Made by a program: the position numbers and the translations under genes. 64,000 nt of DNA, taken from positions 23,237,131 through 23,301,130 of the forward strand of contig NC_092795.1 of NCBI RefSeq assembly GCF_918797505.1. Reading direction: 5' to 3'. The notes under the pieces are model-generated. The model saw only the letters and a list, made by a program, of their open reading frames with translations. It was not told where the DNA came from and ran no database searches. Source of the DNA: Bemisia tabaci (lineage: Eukaryota > Arthropoda > Insecta > Hemiptera > Aleyrodidae). Position 1 is the first letter of the stretch. Each line of letters opens with the position of its first letter. This document shows positions 10,080 to 19,690 of this stretch, one piece after another.

Positions 10080-10330
10080 CTGTGCAAAGGAAAAACGCCG
10101 TATGAACCTTCAGTCGTTGCTAAATTTCCTTTGATAAATCGGGAATTTTCAGGCAAATTCGTTAATATCTTTTTTCCAATTTTTCAGAGAGTTTTCTTCG
10201 TAATTTGATCTAAATAGTCTGAAAATTTCAAGGAAAAATATTCATACTTTCTTTAGAAATAAATATTTTCCGAAAGGAAATTTGGCAAAATTCGAAAGTT
10301 CATACGGTGTTTTTCCTTAGAACGCGGCAG
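10080..10330. mobile_element. Q4 MITE, full length, diverged
   Basis: The left end CTGTGCAAAGGAAAAACGCC and right end TTCCTTAGAACGCGGCAG correspond to the Q4 terminal repeats, and internal blocks such as GTTGCTAAATTTCC and AATATTCATA are retained. The flanking 4-mers (AATG, TACA) do not match, so this is an older copy. Confidence 0.75.
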
Positions 10331-10394
10331 TACAGGCATGCAGAGTGTGCTCGATCTCCCGATTCGTTGATCGCGGCGTGGGAGTAATTTGAGA

Positions 10395-10760
10395 TAGGTG
10401 AAACGTTAAGATTTTCCTTCATTTCTGCATGATACCACATCACATACCTACTCCGGAGTCCGTGTAGTTGCATGCACCTGCACGATTGATTTCCGCTTGA
10501 TGCGACAATAGGGCCCTCATTCATTTATGTTACGGATTTTAGACAGGTGAACCGTTAAGATTTTCCTTCATTTCTGCATGATACCACATCACATACCTAC
10601 TCCGGAGTCCGTGTCGTTATACCTGCACGATTGATTTCCGCTTGATGCGACTATAGGGCCCTCATTCATTTATGTTACGGATGTTAGACAGGTGAAACGT
10701 TAAGATTTTCCTTCACTTCAGCGTGATACCACATCACAGACCTACTCCGGAGTCTGCATC
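10395..10760. repeat. ~147-bp tandem array sharing the repeat G head
   Basis: Two and a half units start at 10395, 10544 and 10689. Each opens with AGGTGAA..GTTAAGATT, TCCTTCA and the short hairpin GTGATACCACATCAC (ATGATACCACATCAC in the first two units), then ACTCCGGAGTC. The first 55 bp align with the start of repeat G at 12697 and 22108. Subterminal tandem units of this kind are known from Helitron-related elements, but no Helitron terminus was proved here. Confidence 0.7.
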
Positions 10761-11708
10761 AGCGGAAAGACCGCTATTTTTTTGAAAAAAAAAAAATGAG
10801 CGCATCCTATCCTAGCTTCACATCCCACTTTCCAATTTTGTGCTCAAAGAAGAATTTTAATATAGAGAAAGTAAAAGTTATGGGGCCGGTTGCGTATGCA
10901 GAGGATGGTCAAGAATATTGGCATCGGGAGACTGAGCATAATTTTACCTAAGGGAAAGGGAGGACATCGCACACCGACATATTGTATTCCCCCCCCCCCC
11001 CTCACAGCTCGCTACACGACACGTGTAATGAGATGTAAAAAAAAAAAATTAAAAGTAAGAATTGTAAAAAAAAAAATTAGGTGCCCCACGCATTAAAAGA
11101 AAATGGCGAAACTAAATTTTTTTCATTTGATCAAAATATGTCGCCAAAAAGAAAAAAATGTGGCTTTTTTTCGACCTGAAGAAAAATTTCCATTACTTAC
11201 TTGCAGTATTCGTATCCAATTAAAGATATTTTCTTTTAAATTCTAACGAAGTTTCTCTTTGGACGCCCCTACGAAAGTTGAAAATAAATCGGCTCGATAG
11301 AGGAAAGTTAAAAAATTAAAGTTGTGATGTGATTTTTTATGATTGAAAAAACTATTTTAACGAAAAAAAAAGTGTATTTAACACGAGAAATGTTTCTTTT
11401 TGATAAAATAATTCTTCTTCATTATTTTGAGATAATTTTTTATCACTAGGTATCATAATTAAAGTGAACAGCTTTTAATATTTTTGGTTTAGTTAAAAAC
11501 AATTTTAACCATTTTTGTAGGATTTTTTTGGTAATTAAAAACCTATGTTTTTCAAAAGAAGAAAATTAAAGACAGTTAATTTGCGAACAATCCTGATTCC
11601 GTGATGCATGTGTTATGACACATTTTCAACTCTAATGAGCTGTGGGACCTAACGCGGGTGTAAGCGCACTTATTTCGATAGCACCTGAGAGTCACATACT
11701 GTAGAAAG
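10761..11708. other. Spacer, AT-rich
   Basis: No gene. Short A runs lie at 10787 and 11037, and a C run of about twelve at 10989. Otherwise unassigned. Confidence 0.5.

Positions 11709-11754
<46 letters not shown>
11709..11754. repeat. Poly-A tract of 46
   Basis: A run of 46 A. Upstream sequence shows no A or B box or reverse-transcriptase remnant, so its origin as a retroposon tail is not supported. Confidence 0.95.
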
Positions 11755-11756
<2 letters not shown>

Positions 11757-11928
11757 AAGTCGGAGCTCATTTCCCATTTCTCTTCATAGCTCGGCGGCGA
11801 AAACTTTTTAATTCGGCAACACTTCCGAAGTTGTGAGCAAGATTTATGCCCGTTACCACCCTCCGCCGCGTTTTGACGGTGGCAATTTGGGTGCATTAAG
11901 ACAAACGCACGCCTTGAAGCGAGCGACC

Positions 11929-11950
11929 GGGGGGGGGGGGGGGGGGGGGG
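11929..11950. repeat. Poly-G tract of 22
   Basis: A run of 22 G within a GC-rich patch (11830-12020). Open frames on both strands here encode homopolymer peptides and are rejected. Confidence 0.95.
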
Positions 11951-12696
11951 CGTGTCGCAATGCGAGGCGCGAGATGCAACCCTCAGCCCGTGCGGCCGCA
12001 ATCCTGGCGGGCATAAATCACACGAAATAAAAACGCAATACCGCCGAAGGAATATAAATTCGCGAATTTGCGCGAAAACTCGCATCTCAAGAAGGACGTC
12101 GTCACGGTGCGAGTGATGACGTCACAGGAGCCGCAACGAAGATCGATTTGCGTCGCTGCGCGCCGGCGAGACTAGATTTGGGCACTGTGAAACTTTTTCA
12201 AAATTATTAATGAATAGCAAACCAGTTCTATCTACATACATTGTAAATTTTGAATTTTTGAAAAAGGGCTCGTGTGCAATAGTGCAATAATGGTGATACG
12301 CTTTAGGTATAGAGAGGCACAACTGCTGGTACGCACAATAGTTTTTCCATTACTCTCTTTTAATTCAATGCATTGTCCGTCTGCGTAGCTGATAGTTGCC
12401 GGACATGTTTTAAGCTAATATCGCAGAAAATACGCGATTTTTAAATCAAAACATATCATTCCTTAAAGGCAGTAAGTACTGAACTTTTCCTGCGAAACTG
12501 AAGATTATTAAAAATTAAACGATTATCGCGGAACATGCGCGATTTTGTAAAATCATTGAAAAACACGATATTATGCACTTTCAATTTCGCGGAATATACA
12601 GTACTTTTTCGGCTTTTCATTAAGAACACGTTTCGATCACACAATTTCCAGTTCAATATTGTGAAAAATACGCAATTTAATTCAGTAGTTCGGAGA
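11951..12696. other. Unassigned spacer with CG-rich start
   Basis: The first 200 bp are GC-rich; the rest is AT-rich. Short blocks of TACGCGATTTT, CATGCGCGATTTTG and ATACGCAATTTAA recur loosely between 12430 and 12680, suggesting a decayed tandem repeat. No gene. Confidence 0.45.
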
Positions 12697-13191
12697 TAGG
12701 TGAGAACCGAAGATTCTCCTTCATATTCGAGTGATACCACATCACGTACCTGAAGCAGAAATCGAATTTTCTCGCGCTTTGTTTCCACCCTTTACGATGC
12801 GGACGTAATATCAACATCCACAAGCGTTTTCTACTTTAAACATCAATTTTTCATCAATTTTATGGATTCCTCGCCCCATCCAGAAACCACCAAGGAAACG
12901 GTTTTCTTGTGATAACGAACTAAAATCTCCTCTGTGCAGTAGTGCATGTCCGGCAAGAAGACAGTCGAATCCTTGACTCCTTTCTTATAGAGATTTCATT
13001 TTCATTGCCGCAGACGTTCACTTTACTTTTGTAAAACATTTTTCTTCGTTGACATAAATAATGATCTTTCTATTGTCTTTTTTTTCTTTTTCAGAGTTCC
13101 TGCTTTAAAAACTGCCGACTGCTTATCGGTATGTAATCATATTTTTATCGCTGCTTTCCGCATTTATTAAACTCTTACAGAGAAATAGCTC
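12697..13191 (+). repeat. Repeat G, copy 1, with intron/exon-like signals
   Basis: About 495 bp aligned end to end with 22108-22595 at high identity. It opens with TAGGTGAGAACCGAAG, then the GTGATACCACATCAC hairpin. Near the right end a pyrimidine tract ending TTTTTCAG precedes a 34-nt block (13095-13128), followed by GTATGTAAT, a 52-nt AT-rich stretch ending CTTACAG (13180) and then AGAAATAGCTC. This looks like a 3' splice site, short exon, 52-nt intron and next exon. The 34-nt block is open as SSCFKNCRLLI and would reach TAG two codons into the next exon. It may be a captured gene fragment in a mobile element; the gene is not recognised. Confidence 0.6.
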
Positions 13192-13599
13192 TAACGTAAA
13201 GTACTGCTAGTTGGAAAAAATCTATTTCAGCGAGGATGGGAAGGATCAAAAAGTGGTACGAAACTTTTTCATTTTGTATTGCTTAAAACATTCAACCGTT
13301 GCAAAACCATGCACATCTTTTATAGAAAATAGTTTCTAGATGAGCTCACTTCAATCGGATTTTAGAAATATGACCCCTATTTCTTTAAATAACGTGGCAC
13401 AGATGCTAATTTGTTCATCCAATCAATGTAAATGTTCATCATTCGTCACCGTTCGTTCTATAAACTAGCCGGGCCGATTTCCATGTATAATTTTTGCGGC
13501 TATTGTAAGGAGACTGTCTTTATTGTCAGATGAGCCCGCTTTAACTAGATAAACTCACAAGAGACCGTGCCTTTAGAGGGCGTGATGGGAGGGGGAAAG
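13192..13599. other. Unassigned spacer
   Basis: No gene or shared repeat seen. Confidence 0.5.
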
Positions 13600-13675
13600 G
13601 CACGTGACGGCTGGGGGGGGGGCACGTAACGACCGGGGGGGGGGGGTAGGCACGCAACGGCCTGGGGGGCGAGAT
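13600..13675. repeat. G-rich minisatellite
   Basis: Three units of about 25-30 bp of the form GGCACGTGACGGCTGGGG, GCACGTAACGACCGGGG and GGCACGCAACGGCCTGGGG. Confidence 0.8.
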
Positions 13676-13742
13676 CCGTATTCCTGAAATAAACTTTAAG
13701 CGACGTTTCTTCAAAAAAATTTCATGAGAAAACAGCTGGAAC

Positions 13743-14246
13743 AATGGAGATGTTGCATGTGTAAAGAATTTGCGATTTGACTATTGATTCTTACGTAAAA
13801 GTTCACGAGAAACACGATGGTGCCACTGCTTTTCTCTGAAATCAACTCTTAAGTGCAAAAAAAGCTCTCAAGTTGAGGCAAAAATGGAGGGGATCCACGC
13901 TATCCTGTGAGTCCACCTTTACATCAAGACAAACTCTCCATGCAAAGATAGGGAGCAAATACATTAGCAGTGATGCCGTGTTTTCAGTTTTGGAGTCCCC
14001 AAATAAAGTGGTAGCCCTGTCAATGTATTTGCTCCCTATCTTTGCATGGAGAGTTTGTCTTGATGAAGAGGTGGACTCTCAGGATAGCGTGGGATATCTC
14101 CTCCATTTCGGCCTCAACTTGAGAGCTTTTTTGAGCTTGGGAGTTGATTCCGGAGAAACCCAGTGGCACCATCGTGTTTCTCGCGAACTTTTACATAAGA
14201 ATCAACAGTCAAATCGAAAATTCCTCACACATGCAACATCTCCATT
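13743..14246. repeat. Foldback family M, ~504 bp, copy 1
   Basis: The left end AATGGAGATGTTGCATGTGT and right end ACACATGCAACATCTCCATT are inverted complements, and the arms stay alignable for about 230 bp through ACACGATGGTGCCACTG and CAAGACAAACTCTCCATGC. A short unpaired centre around 13995 contains TGGAGTCCCCAAATAAAGTG. The copies at 20758-21265 and 57682-57924 are homologous. The 140-codon frame on the right arm is a by-product of the palindrome. Confidence 0.85.
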
Positions 14247-14831
14247 TTTTTCCACGTTTCATATTCACAAAAAGTTAAGCTTCTCAAGTGAATAAATGGT
14301 GCCCGACATCTACCACCGCACCGACTAGCTCCCGCTGTGCGTCTCGTCGTGTCGCACACCACAACTCGGCCCCATCTTGCAGCAGCGTATTGATTGGCTC
14401 AAAATCGTTTGAACCGAGAGGCTTTGCGAGTCGAGGGCCAATTTTCGCCTCGATTAGAGACAGCCATCAGAATCCAAATTAATTGGGGTCCGCACCCTGA
14501 GGTCCGATCGTGTCCCCTCCCTCGGCCCTGCGACCCTTGGTGGTCGTTTTAAGATTACAACTTCCTGATCGCCGTGTTCCGCTCTCCTTTTCGAGTGTAT
14601 ACAATGTATCGAATAGTTTCGAGCGTCTTCAAGTTGGTTTTTCTCTATCTTGATTTTTTTAAGCTAAGAGTCTGTGAAGGAGTCGCGGAAGGGTTTTTTT
14701 CCTTCTTCTTTTTTAATTTGTCTCATTAATTATCCTTAGCCAAAAACAATTAGACTCGCCTAAAGCTTCCTCACTCAATAGTAACAGAAGGATTCCTCTT
14801 TGAAAGATTAGGTTGATGACGTGGTCTGACG
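14247..14831. other. Unassigned spacer
   Basis: No repeat shared in the window and no gene. Moderately GC-rich between 14290 and 14590. Confidence 0.5.
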
Positions 14832-15040
14832 CTCTGGTAAAAAAAATAGATTGGATCAAGAGTCCAGACTCATAAAAACATTGACAAGAGAAAATACTCT
14901 TGATTCAATCGGATTTTTCCTTGAATCGAAGAGCCAAGCCTCTTGATTTAAGCGGATTTCCATTTGAATCAAGAGTAATTTTTCTTGTCAATGTTTTTAT
15001 GAGTCTGGGCTCTAGATCCAAGCTACTTTTTTTACCAGTG
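14832..15040. mobile_element. TA-1 MITE, diverged copy
   Basis: The ends CTCTGGTAAAAAAAATAG and CTACTTTTTTTACCAGTG replace the usual CACTGGAAA and TTTCCAGTG, and the internal TCCAGACTC, ACATTGACAAGAGAAAATA and TTGATTCAATCGG blocks are kept. The flanking dinucleotide is CG on both sides instead of TA. Confidence 0.75.
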
Positions 15041-15494
15041 CGGTATAGAGAGCATCAGGACTAGATTTTGCAACTAAAAACCACTATTTATAGTTAATTT
15101 ATAAAAGCATCTATCCGGAAAGATGACACACACATTGTCTCTAAAATGAACCGGAAATGGTCTTCATTTTATTTTTTTATTTTATTTTTATTTTTATTTT
15201 TTTTTTGGAGCATTGCAGAGTGTGGTCCATCAATGGTGTCTCCCGCCGTTCATCCATCGATTGGATTTCTCTTTGCAGTAACCGCAGCAAGTTCTACGAA
15301 CATGCATTTGAAAGACAGAAATTGTAAAGACATATTTCTGTAAAATATTGAATTTTTCAGTCAATTTTGCGCCACCTAGGGGTAGAGTTACGTTACTTCC
15401 TCCGGAAAACAATGACTCTCCAGTGCCATTTTGAAAATGGAGTCATGTCGTTTTAACACTGTATAGTGATGACCTGGAAGCGCGGGTCGTCCCA
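15041..15494. other. Unassigned spacer
   Basis: A T-rich stretch lies at 15165-15205. No gene or shared repeat. Confidence 0.5.
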
Positions 15495-15745
15495 GAGAAA
15501 AATGTCGTACGATCAACCGTACGTTGCCAAATTTCCCTCTCGAAAAGATAATAATTTTCTTTGAAAAAGTTATGAATATTTCTCCTTCAAATTTTCCTAA
15601 ATTATTTAGTTCTAATCGTAAATAAAATTCTCTGAAAAAGTTACAGGAAAATATTCTCCAGTTTTCCAGAGTGCTCGTTTTTTTCTGGGGGAGGAAATTT
15701 GTCAACGTCTGTAGGTTCATACGGCGTCTTTCCTCAGCAAAGCAG
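15495..15745. repeat. Q4 MITE, degenerate left end
   Basis: It shares GTACGTTGCCAAATTTCC, GAATATTTCTCC and the right-end sequence GTTCATACGGCG..TTTCCTCAGCAAAGCAG with Q4. The left terminal repeat is barely recognisable. Its right end abuts AATA, which is also the target duplication of the next Q4 copy. Confidence 0.65.
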
Positions 15746-15749
15746 AATA

Positions 15750-16003
15750 CTGTCGTGCTAAGGAAAAGTGCCGTATGAATCTTCGGGCGCTGCCAAATTT
15801 CCGTCAATATTTACCATAATTTCCTGGTAAACTTAAGAATATTTTTTCTCGAATTTTTCAGATAATTTATCTTGCAATTCTACAGAAAAGTTCTGAAAAT
15901 TTCAAGGGAAAATATTCATAATTTTCCTCAAGAATGAACATTTTATCGAAGGAAATTTGGTAACTCTGGAATGTTGACGCGGCGCTCTTCCTTAGCACGG
16001 CAG
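15750..16003. mobile_element. Q4 MITE with 4-bp target duplication
   Basis: The 254-bp element starts CTGTCGTGCTAAGGAAAA and ends CTTCCTTAGCACGGCAG, with AATA on each side (15746-15749 and 16004-16007). It sits one duplication length after the end of another Q4 copy, head to tail. Confidence 0.8.
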
Positions 16004-16020
16004 AATAGGGAGCCCCACTC

Positions 16021-16229
16021 TCAATATTTACTATAATTTCCTGGTAAACTTACGAATATTTTTCCTCTAATTTTTCAAGATAATTTATCTTGCAATTCTA
16101 CTGAAAATTCTGAAAATTTCAAGGGAAAATATTCATAATTTTCCTCAAGAATGAACATTTTATCGAAGGAAATTTGGTAACTCTGGAATGTTGACGCGGC
16201 GCTCTTCCGTAGCACGGCAGGATAGGGAA
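16021..16229. repeat. Local duplication of the Q4 right part
   Basis: This 209-bp segment repeats 15804-16012 with only a few mismatches, from TCAATATTTAC through GCGGCGCTCTTCC to CACGGCAG and ATAGGGA. It lacks a Q4 left end, and it includes flanking sequence outside the element, so it arose by segmental duplication, not transposition. Confidence 0.8.
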
Positions 16230-16499
16230 CCCTCCTCATCGAGAACCCTCGACGAGCCCACAATGCCCGGAGAAAGTATCGTTTAAGGGGAGATTTTTAC
16301 TTTGAAAAAAAGCGAAGGGGCAGCTCGAAGCACGCCGCGTCGCGGAGCCTTTCTCCTCGGGCCGATTTTCATTAAAATTTATCGCCGCCCCTCGGCCGGA
16401 GTCTGGGCCTGGGCCGCGCTCTGTGTTTTATTGCGAGCGTTTTTGATGAAAAGCCTCGTTCCGAAGCCGAGAAGTCCATTAGGGACCCGCGACGCCGGC
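16230..16499. other. GC-rich spacer
   Basis: A GC-rich, CpG-containing patch (16310-16500) with no repeat shared in the window. The frames on both strands (78-99 codons) show no recognisable domain. Confidence 0.45.
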
Positions 16500-16792
16500 C
16501 GACTTGCCAGAGTGCGTCCTCCCATCGCCGCCATCGACTCCGCTAGGCTCTTCAAAATGGACGTATTTCTGCCAAACGGAACTATGTGCAGTAAGACATG
16601 AGCTCTGAGACCCATAGGAATGTATGCATAAGAGGGCTTACGTCATAATGCACATAGTTCCGTTTGACAGAGATACGTTCAAATGTGTGGTATCGCTGGG
16701 TCGTATGGGTCAATTCCTCGTTATACTCACGAAAGAACGTAACTGTATTTCAATGTTGCCAAATTTCACGCGCAGAGTGCATATTTGCCGGG
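16500..16792. repeat. Tandem family O, unit 1, interrupted
   Basis: It carries CCAGAGTGCGTCCTCCCATC, GGTCGTATGGGTCAATTCC and AAAGAACGTAACTGTATTTC like the units at 17298-17900, but is split by foldback N (16555-16686) and cut at the right by a STEP element. Confidence 0.7.
16555..16686. repeat. Foldback family N, copy 1
   Basis: The arms AATGGACGTATTTCTGCC and GACAGAGATACGTTCAAA, followed inward by AAACGGAACTATGTGCA and its complement, form a palindrome of about 130 bp. A cleaner copy is at 21382-21512. Confidence 0.75.
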
Positions 16793-17290
16793 CAGGGTGT
16801 CTACACACAGGAAAAAAAAACACATTGGATCTAGAGTCCAGACTCTTGAAAACATTGACAAGAAAAAATACTCTTGATTCAATCGGATTTAAGCTTAAAT
16901 CAAAAGGAAATCCGCTTAAATTAAGAGGCTTGGTTCTTGATATAAAGTAGATTCTGATTAAAGCAGGAGTACTTTTTCTTGTCGATGGTTTTGAGAGTCT
17001 GGATTCTAGATCCAATGTGTTTTTTTTGCAGTGTTGCATAAATAGTACGATTTTTTAAGGGCGGTCCGGAGGTACTGAAAAAGTGCGGAAATTCCGCAAG
17101 AAGGTCCGGAGTGTTACTCATTTTTTGTCATTTTTGTCGCAATTGAGCGAGAAATTCAAATTTCGTCAAATGGAGGCAATATGAAAGAACTGAATTTTTC
17201 TGTTGAAGAGATGCTGAATGTCTTGGGAATGTACCGAAAAAGTACTGTAAACGCACTGATTTTTGGCCACCCTGTTTTGGTAGACATCCT
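16793..17290. mobile_element. STEP element interrupted by a TA-1 MITE
   Basis: It starts CAGGGTGTCTACA and ends GGTAGACATCCT. After 13 bp it is broken by TA-1 (16806-17033), and resumes at AAATAGTACGATTTTTTAAG with about 20 bp of the usual STEP sequence missing. The remaining 250 bp keep the family order GGCGGTCCGGAGGTACTG, AAATTCCGCAAGAAGG and GAAGAGATGCTGAATG. Confidence 0.8.
16806..17033. mobile_element. TA-1 MITE nested in STEP
   Basis: The 228-bp copy runs from CACAGGAAAAAAAAACACAT to TGTGTTTTTTTTGCAGTG with the usual inverted arms. The insertion is accompanied by loss of STEP sequence at the right junction, so no clean TA duplication is left. Confidence 0.8.
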
Positions 17291-17297
17291 ACTGTTT

Positions 17298-17900
17298 AAA
17301 ATGCGTGCTTCGCTAGGTCGTATTGGTCAATTCGTCGTTTTCCTCACGAAAGAACGTAACTGTATTTCAATGTTGCCAAATTTTCCCGCGCAAAGTGAAT
17401 TTTTACCGGGATAAGAGTGGGATTCCGATCTGAAAATTCCTTTAGTTTCTCTTCTGATCTCAAACGAGAAAATTAGACACATTTTCAATGAAAATTATGA
17501 TGGTCTATTCTCGTAAAATTTTGAATTGCTAATGTCAATTTCGCAACATTGGGGAGGACCTTCCAGAGTGCGTTGTGGCATCGCCACCATTGACTGATGA
17601 ACACGGCTATTCAAAATGCGCGGTTCGCTAGATCGTATAGGTCAATTCCTCGTTTTCCTCACAGAAGAACGTAACTGCATTTCAATGTTGCCAAATGTGC
17701 CGGCGCGAAGTGCATATTTGCCGGGATAATCATGGGATTTTTTGATCTGAAAATTCCTTTAACTTTTCTCCTGATTTCAAATTCAATCCCGATATTCAGT
17801 CTCAAGGAAAATAGACTTTTCAACGAAAATTAAGTATGGTGGTCTGCTCTGGAAAAATAATGAATTGTTTACGTTAATTTCACAACCTTGCAATGGAGTT
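17298..17900. repeat. Tandem family O, units 2 and 3 (316-bp period)
   Basis: AAAATGCGTGCTTCGCTAGG at 17299 recurs as AAAATGCGCGGTTCGCTAGA 316 bp later. Each unit continues with GAACGTAACTG(T/C)ATTTCAA, TTGCCAAAT, GGGATAA and GATCTGAAAATTCCTTTA. An inverted relative is at 23271-23486. No coding content seen. Confidence 0.8.
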
Positions 17901-18072
17901 ACTTTCCTTCGTACGGAAAACGACGAACTGCACGTGTCACAAAATCGCGTTTTGATGGGTGAATCTCAATATAATAGCGTAAAGTATATTTACCTTTTGA
18001 ACCAATTGATATCGATATAATCTCCCCTGTTTGATGAATAGAATACGATCCATTCATTTAGAATTGTATCTA

Positions 18073-18915
18073 TCGCAGGCAATTAGCAATCGCCGGCAAT
18101 TTACAAGCCAGTGGTGAGTAAATATAGAAAATTATAAAATTCAAAAATAAAAGAACAAGATTACAGTGTTGATTGTGTTGCCTATAATGTGAATCGACAC
18201 TTTTCCACCCTTAAAACATGGCAGAATTATGCACACTCAGAGGAGAGTGCAGTAAACTCCGTGATATTAGTTGGGTTGAGATCGGACAGGCAACTAAACT
18301 AACACCGTGACAAAGCGTAGAGCACGGAAAAAATGAGCTTAGGGTTGGGACCTACATGTTAGTGCTGGACACTAACGAGGGTTAGGTCAAATGGAGCCAC
18401 CAAGTCAGAGGAGTGCTGGGCACTAAACAGCTCGAGGCTGGGTCACTAAGGAAGAAGTAGTGTCAAGCCCTAAAGTGACTTTGGAGCGAGCGTAAAATAT
18501 GAAATGCCTCCGACTGGGATCGAACTCGGGTCGCGCCAATGGAAGACCAGCGCGTTACCACCAGGCTGTGGGGACTCCGACGTCTCATGGGTGAATTTAC
18601 ACCTATTAAGCGCAACTACGTCTCGCGGCATCTGATTAGCACTACTCATGTTCAGTGCCCACCTGTACTGCCTTCCGGTGTTGATCTGTACAGCGCTTAG
18701 ACGCCAGCCCTCAACTACTCCCCACTAAACGGCCAGTAGTGCTCAACACTAGTCTTGTTTTTTCCGTGAGTATCACGAAAAATGAAGGCGTTTCAAGCCG
18801 AGCTCATACTTTTGAAGACCATACCCTTAAAAATTGCATTATGCCGATTATTGCGATTTATTGAAACAACGTGTGAACCGCTTGCAAATTACCGGCGATT
18901 GCTAATTGCCTGCGA
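18073..18915. mobile_element. 843-bp element with 35-bp terminal inverted repeats
   Basis: 18073-18107 and 18881-18915 are inverted complements at 33 of 35 positions, beginning TCGCAGGCAATTAGCAATCG. The interior has no transposase-like frame and holds a second TIR-bounded block with a tRNA-like core. Flanks give no obvious target duplication. Confidence 0.65.
18323..18768 (-). mobile_element. TIR-bounded block with tRNA-like SINE core
   Basis: The ends CACGGAAAAAA and TTTTTTCCGTG are inverted complements. On the minus strand near 18580-18500 there is a tRNA-like head: AGCCTGGTGGTAACGCGCTG resembles an A-box region and GAGTTCGATCCC a B box. Blocks of the form AGTGCTGG.CACTAA repeat inside. 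It may be a SINE with foldback flanks or a SINE inside a MITE; it is not a tRNA gene, since the cloverleaf is not complete. Confidence 0.5.
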
Positions 18916-19130
18916 CATCAACCATTCTCATCGCGCAGACCTCCAAAGAAAGCTCATTCGTAACTCCCTGCATCTTGGATTTGACGCTTTCGTGCGTACG
19001 AAGCGGCATCGCAGAGCCAGGGTCCGGCAGGGATTTCCCCCGTAGCCAGGGTCCCGCACAGGGATTTAATAGTCCCCCCGAAAAACTTTCCCACGACGTC
19101 GTTTCGCTCGCGCCATAAATCGGTCCGCGA

Positions 19131-19282
19131 CAGCGGTGAGGCGCGAATGATCGACTATCGAAATTCCCCCATTTGAGGCTACGGTGAAAGATCGATTATC
19201 ATGGCACTCGTTGCGACACCCTGTTTATCGATCCTTCTTCGTAGGTTTGAATGGCAGATACATCGATTTATCGCAAAGCACG
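19131..19282. mobile_element. HAT-1 MITE with shortened right end
   Basis: The left end is CAGCGGTGAGGCGCGAA, followed by the family core CCCATTTGAGGCTACGG, AAAGATCGATTAT, CATCGATTTATCGCAAAGCA. The right terminal repeat is missing, yet GTCCGCGA occurs on both sides (19123-19130 and 19283-19290), as an 8-bp target duplication would. Confidence 0.7.
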
Positions 19283-19297
19283 GTCCGCGACCGCCTC

Positions 19298-19690
19298 GCA
19301 TCGCCCCTGCGGAGGAAAATCAAAGCCGGAAAAATCTCGTTGCATCAAGTGACGAGTCTTAAGAGATCTCGAGAAATCATATATACCGGATCAAAGAGGA
19401 CGAGGGGTGGTTGGGGGGCGCGAGGGAGGGGGCGGGTGGCTTCTGGTACACTAAAGAGAATGAGAGAGTATTCAATCCTATTACGTTTATCGGACCGAAT
19501 AAACCGTCAAATCCGACTTCTCTCTCTCTCGGATATTCGTTTTGCGTGTTCGGGCGCCAGGGCGTACAGTGTTGAGATACGCCGGAAGATCAGAAAATAT
19601 TTTTGGTAGGGTTCGTGGACTTTCGGTTTTTTGGAAAACCTGTCAAAAACTGCATTTTATCAGGAGAGGGAAAGGGTAAAGCAATGCTTT
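19298..19690. other. Spacer
   Basis: Mixed composition, no gene and no repeat shared within the window. Confidence 0.5.

Noticed and set aside
10395..10760. CRISPR array
   Set aside because: The units are contiguous ~147-bp tandem repeats without unique spacers, in a eukaryotic context.
11709..11754. Retroposon tail
   Set aside because: No retroelement body, internal promoter or target duplication could be found upstream of the A46.
11576..12085. 169-codon minus-strand frame
   Set aside because: It depends on poly-F and poly-P from the A46 and G22 homopolymers.
13873..14295. 140-codon frame in family M
   Set aside because: It lies on a palindrome and is not conserved in frame in the second full copy, where only 73 codons are open.
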